The notes below the pieces were generated by a model that saw nothing but the letters and a program-made list of their open reading frames with translations, made no database searches and was not told where the DNA came from. The position numbers and the translations under genes were made by a program. Of a DNA stretch of 64,000 nt, positions 51,833 to 59,995 are shown one piece after another. The stretch is from the NCBI RefSeq assembly GCF_021190915.1, contig NZ_JAIOAP010000010.1, positions 211,523 to 275,522 of the forward strand. The letters run 5' to 3'. The first letter of the stretch is position 1. Each line of letters starts with the position of its first letter. The DNA is from Cohnella silvisoli. GTDB taxonomy: Bacteria > Bacillota > Bacilli > Paenibacillales > Paenibacillaceae.

Positions 51833-51862
51833 AGTATAATGGCCAACCGCAAAGCATGTCAA
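51833..51862 (-). promoter_or_regulatory. Sigma-A promoter of nuclease gene B
   Basis: Reverse strand TTGACA (51862-51857), 18 bases, TATACT (51838-51833); start expected near 51826, giving a ~100-base leader with the hairpin. Confidence 0.7.
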
Positions 51863-51869
51863 TTACTGG

Positions 51870-52130
51870 AATCCAAGATCCAAACGTGTTACGTTGCCAA
51901 AGGACGGTGAAACCGTATATATTGTACGATCAAGTATAAGTTTTCATTGCCTTATACCCATCTGATCGCTCGATAAAAATGACATTCTCTGTCTATCAGG
52001 ACGACGAAGTCGTTTTTACTTATGTTGCAGCAAATGGCAAACGCTTTGATCACCTCGCTTAATTTTGTGCACAGCACTTTCACTCGGTATAATAGGTCAT
52101 AACGAACGGGAGTATCGAGGGGGAGTCAAA
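51870..52130. other. Intergenic stretch with two GAA-loop hairpins upstream of ecsA
   Basis: Two perfect 5-bp inverted repeats with the same loop, ACGGT-gaa-ACCGT (51904-51916) and ACGAC-gaa-GTCGT (52001-52013), 97 bases apart. No convincing gene. The ecsA promoter is not clear to me; GGGGGAG before 52131 is its ribosome site. Confidence 0.5.
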
Positions 52131-52919
52131 GTGGCTTTACGGCAAGGGGAGAGTATAGTTCCAGCGCTGGAGATGAAGAAGCTGACAGGCGGATACAGCC
52201 TGCGGAGGCCGGTGTTGCACGAGGTATCTATTACGGTTAACCCCGGAGAGATGGTTGGTTTGATCGGATTGAACGGTGCGGGCAAAAGTACGGCCATCAA
52301 ACATATATTGGGCCTGATGGTTCCGCAGAGCGGAGAAGTGCGGATTGCAGGCGTTACGCTAGAGGAAAATCGGGATCGCTATCGTTCTTCGTCCGCCTAT
52401 GTGCCGGAGCAGCCTTCCTTGTTCCCTAACTTGACGGTGAAAGAGCATTTGGAATGGACGGCGATGGCTTATGATTTGAATAAGGGTTCCGCAATCGCCC
52501 GGATGGACGAGCTTGCTCAGACGTTCCGCATGTCCGAAGCGATGAATGCGTTGCCGGACACCCTTTCCAAAGGGATGAAGCAGAAAGTTATGCTTATGAA
52601 TGCGCTGCTCGTATCCCCGCCGCTGCTCATCATCGACGAGCCTTTTCTCGGATTGGATCCGCTTGCTATCCGCGGCCTTCTGACCTCGTTGGAAGAAGTG
52701 CGCGCCGGGGGAAGCGCTATTCTGCTAAGCTCGCATATTTTGCCGGCTCTGGAGCGCAGGGCAAATCGGCTTGTCGTTCTGCATAGGGGACGTATTATCG
52801 CGGAAGGCTCGCCTCAAGCCGTTAAGCTTCAAGCGGGCTGTACGGAACCGGATTCAACATTGGATGATGCTTTCGAGGAGCTCGTAGCGGCTGCCGAAGG
52901 AGGTACTTTGCGTGCGTGA
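52131..52919 (+). CDS. ecsA: ABC transporter ATP-binding protein EcsA
   Basis: A 262-residue ATPase of the Ecs transporter, which in Bacillus affects protein secretion, competence and regulated intramembrane proteolysis. Walker A GLNGAGKST, signature LSKGMKQKV, Walker B LLIIDEPFLGLDP and switch His LLSSHIL are present. The start is GTG 52131 with GGGGGAG upstream; the frame opens further 5' but without a ribosome site. It overlaps ecsB by 8 bases. Confidence 0.9.
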   Translation: MALRQGESIVPALEMKKLTGGYSLRRPVLHEVSITVNPGEMVGLIGLNGAGKSTAIKHILGLMVPQSGEVRIAGVTLEENRDRYRSSSAYVPEQPSLFPNLTVKEHLEWTAMAYDLNKGSAIARMDELAQTFRMSEAMNALPDTLSKGMKQKVMLMNALLVSPPLLIIDEPFLGLDPLAIRGLLTSLEEVRAGGSAILLSSHILPALERRANRLVVLHRGRIIAEGSPQAVKLQAGCTEPDSTLDDAFEELVAAAEGGTLRA

Positions 52920-54171
52920 CGAAGGGCAAGAGGAGCAACTCGGCTTTTTGCGCGCTCTTCGCCAAAGTCGCGCCGCTTCTTTTCGTAAAGAGATTTTTCC
53001 GCATTTTCGTTATGTGTTCCAAAGCGGGTTCGGTTTGTTCATCTCGGCGATCTTCTTCTCGGCTTTGGTTTGGTATATCGATTTAATTAAAGCCGTGCCT
53101 GTGAATTGGCCTGCGGATACGGTAGGTGTCGTCGTAATCTCCTTGGCGGCTCTCCGGGCTCCGTTACGCACTTATATGCTTCCTGCGGATTCTGTCTTTT
53201 TGCTGGCGATGGAAAGCCAAGTACTTCAAGCCTATGTTAAGCCGGCCTTGCGAGAGGCGATTTGGACCGGGGTATTGCGTACGCTGGCGGTATTTTTGAT
53301 TTTCTCGCCAATCTATTTGAGAGCACCCGTTACTTTGGATGTGGCACACTCTCATTCGATTGTAATCATGGCTGCGTTATTCGCCATTATTGCCGGGTGT
53401 AATGTATACGCAGGTTGGAGTGAACGAAAGCCGGCGTCAAGGTTGTGGCGTGTTGGGCTTCGAATCGCGCGATGGCTGGCAACCGTTGTTAGTATTGCGG
53501 CTTTATTGTTGAAACCGTTAATTATGGCGATTCCTTTAACCGTTATGTGCATGGCCGTTGTTTGGTTGCTGTGGCGAATTCCCGCTCGGCATGCTTTACC
53601 ATGGGAGAAGCTGATCGGCGAAGAAGAAGCGAGCAGGCGCCGATGGCTATCGTTCCTTGGCTGGTTCGTAGATGTGCCGACGGAAACCTCCAAGCCCGCG
53701 CGGCGGGTTTGGATCGCGTGGATCGCAGATTCTTTGCTCTGGCAGCACAAATGGTCTTGGCACTTTCTGTACGCTAAAGTGTTCCTCCGAGGAGAGACGT
53801 TCGGCGCTTTCTGGCGTTGGGTTTTATTATCCTGCGTTGTCGTCATCGTGTCGGGGAACGTTGTGGCGGATGCCGTTATTTATGGGATATCGATTCTGAT
53901 AGGCGGCTTGCAATTGAGCGAGTTAAGAAGGGTGCGTTTCGTCGAAACGGCAGCTACGCTGCCTATTGCACCGGAAGGGCGTCTCATTGCTGCAGCGGCT
54001 ATAGCCCGGACGGCAGGCATGGCTGCTGCCGCTTTGGTTGGGCTAGTCGGGATCGTAACGGGACCTTTCCGCCTCGATCTTTGGTTGCCGTTAATCGCCG
54101 TTGGTTTGTTGTGGTGCGGTTGGTGGATGCCGAGGAAAACTTCCAAATTTACCGACGAAGACGATTTGTAA
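52912..54171 (+). CDS. ecsB: ABC transporter permease EcsB
   Basis: A 419-residue membrane partner of EcsA with about ten helices. FLRALRQSRAASFRKEIFPHFRYVFQSGFGLFISAIFFSALVWYI at the N-terminus and LRAPLRTYMLPADSVFLLAMESQVLQAYVKPAL are typical of EcsB. It starts with GTG 52912, 8 bases after AAGGAGG and inside the ecsA reading frame, so translation is coupled. The substrate of Ecs is still unclear in general. Confidence 0.9.
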   Translation: MRDEGQEEQLGFLRALRQSRAASFRKEIFPHFRYVFQSGFGLFISAIFFSALVWYIDLIKAVPVNWPADTVGVVVISLAALRAPLRTYMLPADSVFLLAMESQVLQAYVKPALREAIWTGVLRTLAVFLIFSPIYLRAPVTLDVAHSHSIVIMAALFAIIAGCNVYAGWSERKPASRLWRVGLRIARWLATVVSIAALLLKPLIMAIPLTVMCMAVVWLLWRIPARHALPWEKLIGEEEASRRRWLSFLGWFVDVPTETSKPARRVWIAWIADSLLWQHKWSWHFLYAKVFLRGETFGAFWRWVLLSCVVVIVSGNVVADAVIYGISILIGGLQLSELRRVRFVETAATLPIAPEGRLIAAAAIARTAGMAAAALVGLVGIVTGPFRLDLWLPLIAVGLLWCGWWMPRKTSKFTDEDDL

Positions 54172-54189
54172 GTTGCCGACAAAACCAAA

Positions 54190-54229
54190 AACGACTACCC
54201 GGTTGGAGATAATCCCGGGTAGTCGTTTA
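54190..54229. terminator. Terminator between ecsB and the convergent GH4 gene
   Basis: ACGACTACCC-g-G...C-cGGGTAGTCGT with AAA before and TTTAT after, usable from both sides. Confidence 0.65.
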
Positions 54230-54240
54230 TAGTTGCAGTG

Positions 54241-55653
54241 TTATTGCGCCAACTCCCCGAAGCGGGAGAAGACGGCGAGAGCGGGATCGATCGGCACTTC
54301 AGCGCGCTGGATATCGGCCGGAATGGCAATGTCCGGCGTCGGACGCGGACGACGGTCGCCGAATTGCGGCAACCATTGACGCTCTGCATCAAGCATTTCG
54401 GTTACCATATCGCGGATTTCCTTGAGCGTCAGCACCGAGGAGGTAAGCGGATCAAGCGCGATGGCTTGCACGACCGTCTCGGGATCTCCCGATTTGGCGG
54501 CAAGCACGGCAAGCCGCTGTACATTGATGTTGGTCATGTTCAACGCCGCGCACTGCGGCGGAATGTCGCCTATGACCGTACGGTGAAGGCCGGTCCGATC
54601 GGCGAATACAGCACCTTCGGCGCAGCACTCCGCCGGAAGATTGGAGATCATGCCGTTGTTGCGAAGGTTGCCGCTGAACTTGAAGGTTTTTCCGGTTTCC
54701 AACGCCTCGATAATATAGGCGCAATACTCTACGCTTCGCGGAGGAAGATCGTAAGATTCGTCCTCGAGAATATCTTTTTCCTTGTACTTGTCGGCCACAT
54801 AAGTGCACCACGTATAGTAGGCTCCGGATTCGCCGCCGAATGAAGGCTCGTCGCAATAGAGATCAAGCGCCTTTTGGTTTTTGCGGAACCAAGGAACGTA
54901 CTCCGACAGGTGACCCGTCGATTCGGTCATGAAGTAGCCGAAATGACGGAATACCTCGCCGCGCACCTTCTCGTTAACGTAAAATTCCGGCTGCTCGAAC
55001 TTCTCGCGAAGCAACGGATACAGATCGCGTCCCTGATGGGATAGCTTCGTGAACCAGCCCATATGGTTGATGCCGGCGGAGACATAGTCGATCTCGTTCT
55101 TCGGAATGCCTACGTATCCGGAGATCAAATCAAGCGTCGTCTGTACGCCGTGACAGAGACCGACATATTGAATATTCGTCTCGCCTAACGCCCAACAAAT
55201 CATCGCCATCGGGTTCACGTAGTTAAGCAGCGTTGCGTTCGGGCACAGCTCTTCCATGTCGCGGGCAACATCGAGAATGACGGGAATGCTGCGGAGTGCC
55301 CTGAATACTCCGCCGGGACCTAGCGTGTCGCCAATACATTGATCGACGCCGTACTTCATCGGAATTTTGTAGTCCAGCTCGAAGGCCGACACGCCGCCGA
55401 CCTGGAACGAGGTGATGACGTAGCTCGCTCCGGCGAGCGCTTCCCTGCGATCGGTCGTCACCGAAACTTTGGACTTCAGGCCGTTTTTGGCGATGACTTT
55501 GTCGGCGAACGCTTTGACCTGCGAGGTTTTGCCAGTGGAAGGCGCCATCAGGACGAATTCGGTATCCTCCAGCTCCGGCGTCGCCATGATGTCGAGCATA
55601 AGCGTTTTGCAGAATACGATGCTGCCCGCTCCGATAATCGCTACTCTTCTCAT
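54241..55653 (-). CDS. Glycoside hydrolase family 4 (alpha-galactosidase/uronidase-like)
   Basis: A 470-residue NAD- and metal-dependent glycosidase that cleaves by a redox-elimination route. VAIIGAGSIVFCKTLMLDI binds NAD; GDTLGPGGVFRALRSIPVILDVARDMEELCPNATLLNYVNPMAM and the motif CHGV near residue 175 supply the metal Cys and His; INHMGWF follows. The residues after C-H differ between GH4 subgroups, and CHGV fits those acting on non-phosphorylated alpha-galactosides or alpha-uronides. It is in an operon with a Gfo/Idh dehydrogenase and a propeller protein, so an unusual oligosaccharide is likely. Cytoplasmic. Confidence 0.88.
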   Translation of the reverse strand: MRRVAIIGAGSIVFCKTLMLDIMATPELEDTEFVLMAPSTGKTSQVKAFADKVIAKNGLKSKVSVTTDRREALAGASYVITSFQVGGVSAFELDYKIPMKYGVDQCIGDTLGPGGVFRALRSIPVILDVARDMEELCPNATLLNYVNPMAMICWALGETNIQYVGLCHGVQTTLDLISGYVGIPKNEIDYVSAGINHMGWFTKLSHQGRDLYPLLREKFEQPEFYVNEKVRGEVFRHFGYFMTESTGHLSEYVPWFRKNQKALDLYCDEPSFGGESGAYYTWCTYVADKYKEKDILEDESYDLPPRSVEYCAYIIEALETGKTFKFSGNLRNNGMISNLPAECCAEGAVFADRTGLHRTVIGDIPPQCAALNMTNINVQRLAVLAAKSGDPETVVQAIALDPLTSSVLTLKEIRDMVTEMLDAERQWLPQFGDRRPRPTPDIAIPADIQRAEVPIDPALAVFSRFGELAQ

Positions 55654-55676
55654 GAGTGCTCACATCCTTTGCGATT

Positions 55677-56729
55677 TTATTGATATTGCTGCATCATCCG
55701 GATATAATCCCGGGCTAGCTTAAGATCTTCCAATGCTTCCTTGGATTCGCACGGCGCCGGACGAACGCCTTGTACGGCAGCGATGAAATTCATCGCCTGT
55801 TGGCGCATGGCGGAACGATTCGGCATGATGGGATGCTCGTAGGAAGGGGGCTCCTTGCCGTTATCCTTCATGATCGTCACTTTACCGGCTTGCTGGCGAG
55901 CGAGCGGCGGCGGCAGATCTACGCGCACATATCCTTTTTCAAAGCAGACTTGAAGGCTCTCGTTCCACTCGATTGTCGTCTGATAGGGCGCCATCTCAAG
56001 TACGACGGTAACGCCGCTCTCGCTCTCGCCCGTCAGCAGAAATCCTCCGCGATCGGCAAACGTTACCCGATAAGGCTCCTGCAGCAGGAAACGAATCGCA
56101 TTCACCTGATGGATATAGTAATTGACGAAGCTGTCCAACTGATTGGTTTGTTCATCGGAGAAATACGCCGGTCCCGGCTCCATCGGGATAAACGGGTAAG
56201 GCTCGTCGGAAGTGAGCGGAGCGTCCGCGCCTCCGATCCAATCGCCCGGCGGCATCGTTACCCGAATGTATTGCAGCTTGCCGTATTCCCCGCTCGATTT
56301 CCACTCTTCTATCCGCTTGCGCGCGTGTTCCATTGCGGGATCCGATCTTTTGTGGTAACCGACCATGTGCAAAGCCCGATGCTCTTCCGCAAGCTGTACG
56401 AGCTGTTCGCCGGTCTCGACCGTTAGCGACATCGGCTTCTCGGTGAAAACCGGGATGCCTGCCCGGATAATATCCGGAATAATGGCGTGGTGGGAACGGT
56501 ATTGTTGAGGAGCCACAATGGCATCCACCTTCACTCCGTTCAACAAATCCTGGTGGCTGGAGAAAACTTGCGGAATCCCGTATCGATCCGCTACCAATTG
56601 CGCCATCTGCGGACGAACTTCCGCCAGGGCGACAACCTCGCATTGCTCGCTCAGTACCGCGTAGTTGGACAGATGCGCCATCTGCCCCATGCCTCCAACG
56701 CCTACAAAACCGATTTTTAATTTTTCCAT
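55677..56729 (-). CDS. Gfo/Idh/MocA-family oxidoreductase
   Basis: A 350-residue NAD(P)-dependent sugar or cyclitol dehydrogenase. KIGFVGVGGMGQMAHLSNYAVL is the Rossmann motif; VFTEKPMSLTVETGEQLVQLAEEH carries the E-K-P signature, and SFVNYYIHQVNAIRFLL the catalytic His region. ATG 56729 follows GAGGAG; the GTG at 56738 is less likely. It is the middle gene of a three-gene reverse operon. The product may oxidise the sugar released by the GH4 enzyme; substrate unknown. Confidence 0.9.
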   Translation of the reverse strand: MEKLKIGFVGVGGMGQMAHLSNYAVLSEQCEVVALAEVRPQMAQLVADRYGIPQVFSSHQDLLNGVKVDAIVAPQQYRSHHAIIPDIIRAGIPVFTEKPMSLTVETGEQLVQLAEEHRALHMVGYHKRSDPAMEHARKRIEEWKSSGEYGKLQYIRVTMPPGDWIGGADAPLTSDEPYPFIPMEPGPAYFSDEQTNQLDSFVNYYIHQVNAIRFLLQEPYRVTFADRGGFLLTGESESGVTVVLEMAPYQTTIEWNESLQVCFEKGYVRVDLPPPLARQQAGKVTIMKDNGKEPPSYEHPIMPNRSAMRQQAMNFIAAVQGVRPAPCESKEALEDLKLARDYIRMMQQYQ

Positions 56730-56734
56730 CGTCC

Positions 56735-57820
56735 TCACTCCTCGGGTCCCAAATTCTCGAATAAGTACAAGCCTTCCGTGCCAGGCGCGACAATGTCCGG
56801 GTAGCCGTTACCCGTTAAATCCTGAATCCACATGTAAATTCCGTTGCCGGACGCTTCTCCCGCAGGGCCGTAATCGATGACATGCTTCTCGAATTGGCCG
56901 TTCTTGATCTTGAAGTAATATAGCCCGAGCGGATCGTCGAACCCGGGATCGTTGTCGTGGGCGAGGTATCGCTTGCCCGTCACGAGTTCGAGTTCGCCAT
57001 CGAGATCGAGATCGACCAGCATAAGATCGTGATATTGAGAAGCGGTCATATCGATTTCATGGCGTATCCAACTGCGGGAGCCATCCTCATTACGTATCTG
57101 TTCATACCAGTGCAAGCCGTAATCGTGCGCCTGACCGACGATCAGGTCGCAAAGGCCGTTTCCGCTCACGTCATGTCCGAGAATCGGCACGCTTGCTGAA
57201 CCCAGAGAAAATTCAGGATGGAACGTCCACAATCCGGAGAATGGATCTTCCGGATGTTCGAGCCAGCCATCGGTAAGCACGATGTCCATTTTCCCGTTGC
57301 CCGTAATATCCGCAAAACCAAGCCCATGCCCGCTGCCCCCGTCCGAGATGACCATTTTGCGGAATTGCCCCGTTCCTTTGCCATGCTCATCGCAAATCAG
57401 CTTGTAAAATGCTTGGGGTGCCCCAGGCGTATTCGGGAAAATCTCGGGAACGCCGCAGCCGTCAATGTCGAGGTAACGGATCGTTTCTATGTTCGAGGTA
57501 GGTTCGATAACGAACGTTTCCCATTCCGAGCTGCTGTCGCCCGGGTTTTTACGCCAACAGAGCGCTTCGCTCCACCATGAACCCGTAATGATGTCCATGC
57601 GGCCGTCCCCGTCCACATCCATAGGAAAATCCGAGAAGTCGTCCTGATAATGCGCATACGAAGCGATATCGCAAATTTTGTGCTGCTTGACGAAGTCGGG
57701 ACCCTCATACCAGTAAGCCCCGCTGACGATATCCAGAATGCCGTCATTGTTGACGTCGAACGCCGAGCAAGCCTCATAAGGAGCTTCGCTAAGCCGTCTT
57801 TTCTTGAAGGAAATGGCCAT
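56735..57820 (-). CDS. Cytoplasmic FG-GAP/VCBS beta-propeller protein
   Basis: A 361-residue protein with seven calcium-loop-like repeats at regular intervals: DVNNDGILD, DVDGDGRMD, DIDGCGVPE, DITGNGKMD, DVSGNGLCD, DLDLDGELE and DLTGNGYPD, each followed by a short hydrophobic strand. Seven repeats suggest a closed seven-bladed propeller. There is no signal peptide, which is unusual because FG-GAP proteins are mostly exported. First gene of the operon; AGAGAGGAAC before the ATG. A carbohydrate-binding or lyase role is possible, but no catalytic residues can be named. Confidence 0.8.
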   Translation of the reverse strand: MAISFKKRRLSEAPYEACSAFDVNNDGILDIVSGAYWYEGPDFVKQHKICDIASYAHYQDDFSDFPMDVDGDGRMDIITGSWWSEALCWRKNPGDSSSEWETFVIEPTSNIETIRYLDIDGCGVPEIFPNTPGAPQAFYKLICDEHGKGTGQFRKMVISDGGSGHGLGFADITGNGKMDIVLTDGWLEHPEDPFSGLWTFHPEFSLGSASVPILGHDVSGNGLCDLIVGQAHDYGLHWYEQIRNEDGSRSWIRHEIDMTASQYHDLMLVDLDLDGELELVTGKRYLAHDNDPGFDDPLGLYYFKIKNGQFEKHVIDYGPAGEASGNGIYMWIQDLTGNGYPDIVAPGTEGLYLFENLGPEE

Positions 57821-57859
57821 GGGTTCTGTTCCTCTCTAAGCAAAATATATTAATTATTT

Positions 57860-57875
57860 AGGTAAGCGCTTTGCA
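57860..57875. promoter_or_regulatory. Catabolite-responsive element (CcpA site)
   Basis: AGGTAAGCGCTTTGCA matches the cre consensus at 13 of 16 positions with the central AAGCGCTT intact. It sits 40 bases upstream of the propeller gene and 93 bases upstream of the divergent AraC gene, so it may repress both in good carbon sources. Confidence 0.65.
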
Positions 57876-57967
57876 TTACCTGTTGTAATTAATCTACACC
57901 ATCAATAAAATGGAGTTCAATGCGTATAGTTGCTTAAATTGGCTATTGAATATTGGGAGTGAGGCTT

Positions 57968-58813
57968 ATGAGCATGAATCAATCGATGTTTGTCCGGATG
58001 CCTGAAATTCTGGGTGGAGCGGTATGTAGAGTCGCGCCGGGAGAACGCTTTTATTTTCCTCTGCATCAGCATGATGGAAGCTCGGAACTGCTCCTGATCG
58101 TTGAAGGCGAAGGGGATTTCCGGGTGGATGGCAACCTGTATCATGCGAAAGCGGGAAGTCTGATGTGCTACAATCGCGGGATTTGGCATGAAGAGCTGTC
58201 GTCCGGCGATAAATTTCTGGCTATTTACGTCGGCTATAAGGGCTTGCAGTTGAAGGGATTGCCATCAGACTACTTGGTGGGGACCGAGCGGTCGGCAATG
58301 ATCGAGTTGAATGAGTATTTTGTACCAATTAAACAATTATTCAGCGAAATGATAACGGAATGGCTAAGCTCATTGCCTGAATCGGCTGCCGTCGCTAATC
58401 AATTGTTTGGCGTATTGCTGGGCAAATTGGTTCGTTTGTTGTATTACACGGGGGAAGATGAGGTTCGTAAACGTCCGGCCAAAGAGTCCGTTCATATGGC
58501 TAAAAGGTTCATGGAAGAAAACTATTATACGGACGTGAATCTGACTATGCTGGCTAACCTTACGCATACGAATGCCTATCATTTCATTCATGTGTTCAAG
58601 CTGGAGACGGGGTTAAGTCCGATCCAGTATTTGATTCGCTATCGAATGGAAGTGGCCAAGCAATATTTGGTTACGACCCGTTTGTCGATGACGGAAATTG
58701 CCGAGAAGGTCGGCTACAGCAGCGAAACTTATTTCCAGAACCTGTTCAAAAAAACGATAGGCACTTCACCAGGGAAATATCGTTCTGTATACCGCGAAGG
58801 TCGGGAGGAGTGA
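57968..58813 (+). CDS. AraC-family regulator with N-terminal cupin
   Basis: A 281-residue sugar-responsive activator. Cupin: PGERFYFPLHQHDGSSELLLIVEGEGDFRVDGNLYHAKAGSLMCYN. Two helix-turn-helix units: MEENYYTDVNLTMLANLTHTNAYHFIHVFKLETGLSPIQYLIRYRME and TRLSMTEIAEKVGYSSETYFQNLFKKTIGTSPGKYR. GGGAGTGAGG sets ATG 57968. It is divergent from the GH4 operon, its likely target, and followed 4 bases later by the remains of a sensor kinase gene. Confidence 0.92.
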   Translation: MSMNQSMFVRMPEILGGAVCRVAPGERFYFPLHQHDGSSELLLIVEGEGDFRVDGNLYHAKAGSLMCYNRGIWHEELSSGDKFLAIYVGYKGLQLKGLPSDYLVGTERSAMIELNEYFVPIKQLFSEMITEWLSSLPESAAVANQLFGVLLGKLVRLLYYTGEDEVRKRPAKESVHMAKRFMEENYYTDVNLTMLANLTHTNAYHFIHVFKLETGLSPIQYLIRYRMEVAKQYLVTTRLSMTEIAEKVGYSSETYFQNLFKKTIGTSPGKYRSVYREGREE

Positions 58814-58817
58814 GGGG

Positions 58818-58949
58818 ATGCCGTATTTTCGCATGGGGATCAGCAGGTTTAATATTTTTACGAAATTGGTGTTTTCCTTTCTGCTCGCCATTATTCCGAT
58901 TCTGATCATTAGTTACGACATTTATTCAGAGCGATATGACCGACTATAG
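58818..58949 (+). pseudogene. N-terminal stub of a YesM-like sensor kinase
   Basis: 43 codons, MPYFRMGISRFNIFTKLVFS and onward with one membrane helix (LVFSFLLAIIPILIISYDIY), ending at a TAG after SERYDRL. The pattern is the start of a YesM-type histidine kinase: basic N-terminus, first helix, then sensor. The rest, over 500 residues in the family, is gone and the sequence continues directly into a GH2 fragment. Four bases separate it from the AraC gene, as in an intact operon. Confidence 0.75.
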
Positions 58950-59952
58950 GGAGCGGATCATTCAGGGAAAGGGGCGGTTCTTGAGCGAGAGCGCGATCCC
59001 GGGATCGCCGCCGCTGTCCTCGTTGCTTAAGATGATGACATGGGAGGATGTGGAGGATAAAACAGGCCGGATTTGGGAGTTTCGGACGAAGGACAATCCG
59101 TACAACGGCGTGGAGGATCTAACGCATTACCGAATGCTGGAGAAGACCGCAAGGCAGCTGTTTGGCACAAGCGAAGACCCGCTCATGCGGGTGCGCACGA
59201 TGGAATATGCCCAGTATGAACTTGAAAGGTTGCAAGGCGAGCATTACCGGCGGCGGAAATATGCGACCAGTGGGCTCCTGTTCTGGATGTATAACGATTG
59301 CTGGCCGGCAAGCGGCTGGTCGATGATCGATTATTACGGGTTTCCTAAGGCCGGATACTTCGGAGCGAAGAAGGCGTTCCGGCCATTGATGATCTCGGTG
59401 GAGGACCGGAAGCAGGAGATCGGTATCTGGTTGGTGAATGATACTCGCGTTAGGAGTCAAGGGTCCATTGAACTACGATCGGCTCGAACGGATGGAACTG
59501 AGCTTTACATCGGCCGGATAGAAGCGGAATTGCCGGCGAATGCTGCCTTTCTAGCGGCCGTGTGGAACAAAGCGGAGTTAGGATTGAGCAGGGAAGCGAG
59601 GGACGTCGTAGTGCAGGCAAGTTGGTACCCGAATGAGAGGGTCGGGCTGCAGGAAGGAATGGATGAGGATCGGACCGTTTACTTCGAGGTAATGCCTAAG
59701 GATCTTCAATTGCATCCGGCTTCGCTTCAGGTCATATGCCATCCGAAAGACGCGCGCTCAGGCGTGCTGGAAATCATCACGGACGTGTATGCTCGAGTCG
59801 TGACCATCGAAGACGAGTTGCTCGTCGAAGACAATTACTTCGATTTAATGCCAGGGGAAACGCGGCTTGTGCCCTATAAGACGAAACCGGGATACTCATG
59901 GCGGGGAATGTCAGCCGTTAGTTGCTGGAACGGGCGGCAGGAGCAGGCTTGA
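58936..59952 (+). pseudogene. C-terminal fragment of a GH2 beta-mannosidase
   Basis: 338 codons matching the last third of family 2 beta-mannosidases: GRFLSESAIPGSPPLSSLLKMM, YAQYELERLQGEHYRRRKYATSGLLFWMYNDCWPASGWSMIDYYGFPKAGYFGAKKAFRPLMIS, then beta-sandwich domains (VWLVNDTR-like strands, DNYFDLMPGETRLVPYKT). The N-terminal sugar-binding domain, most of the barrel and its acid/base glutamate are missing. The first ATG lies inside the kinase stub, with no ribosome site, so the fragment is probably not made. Confidence 0.85.
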
Positions 59953-59995
59953 ATTGTGCGCCGAGGCTAAGGTAAATTAAGGGAGGATATCGGCA

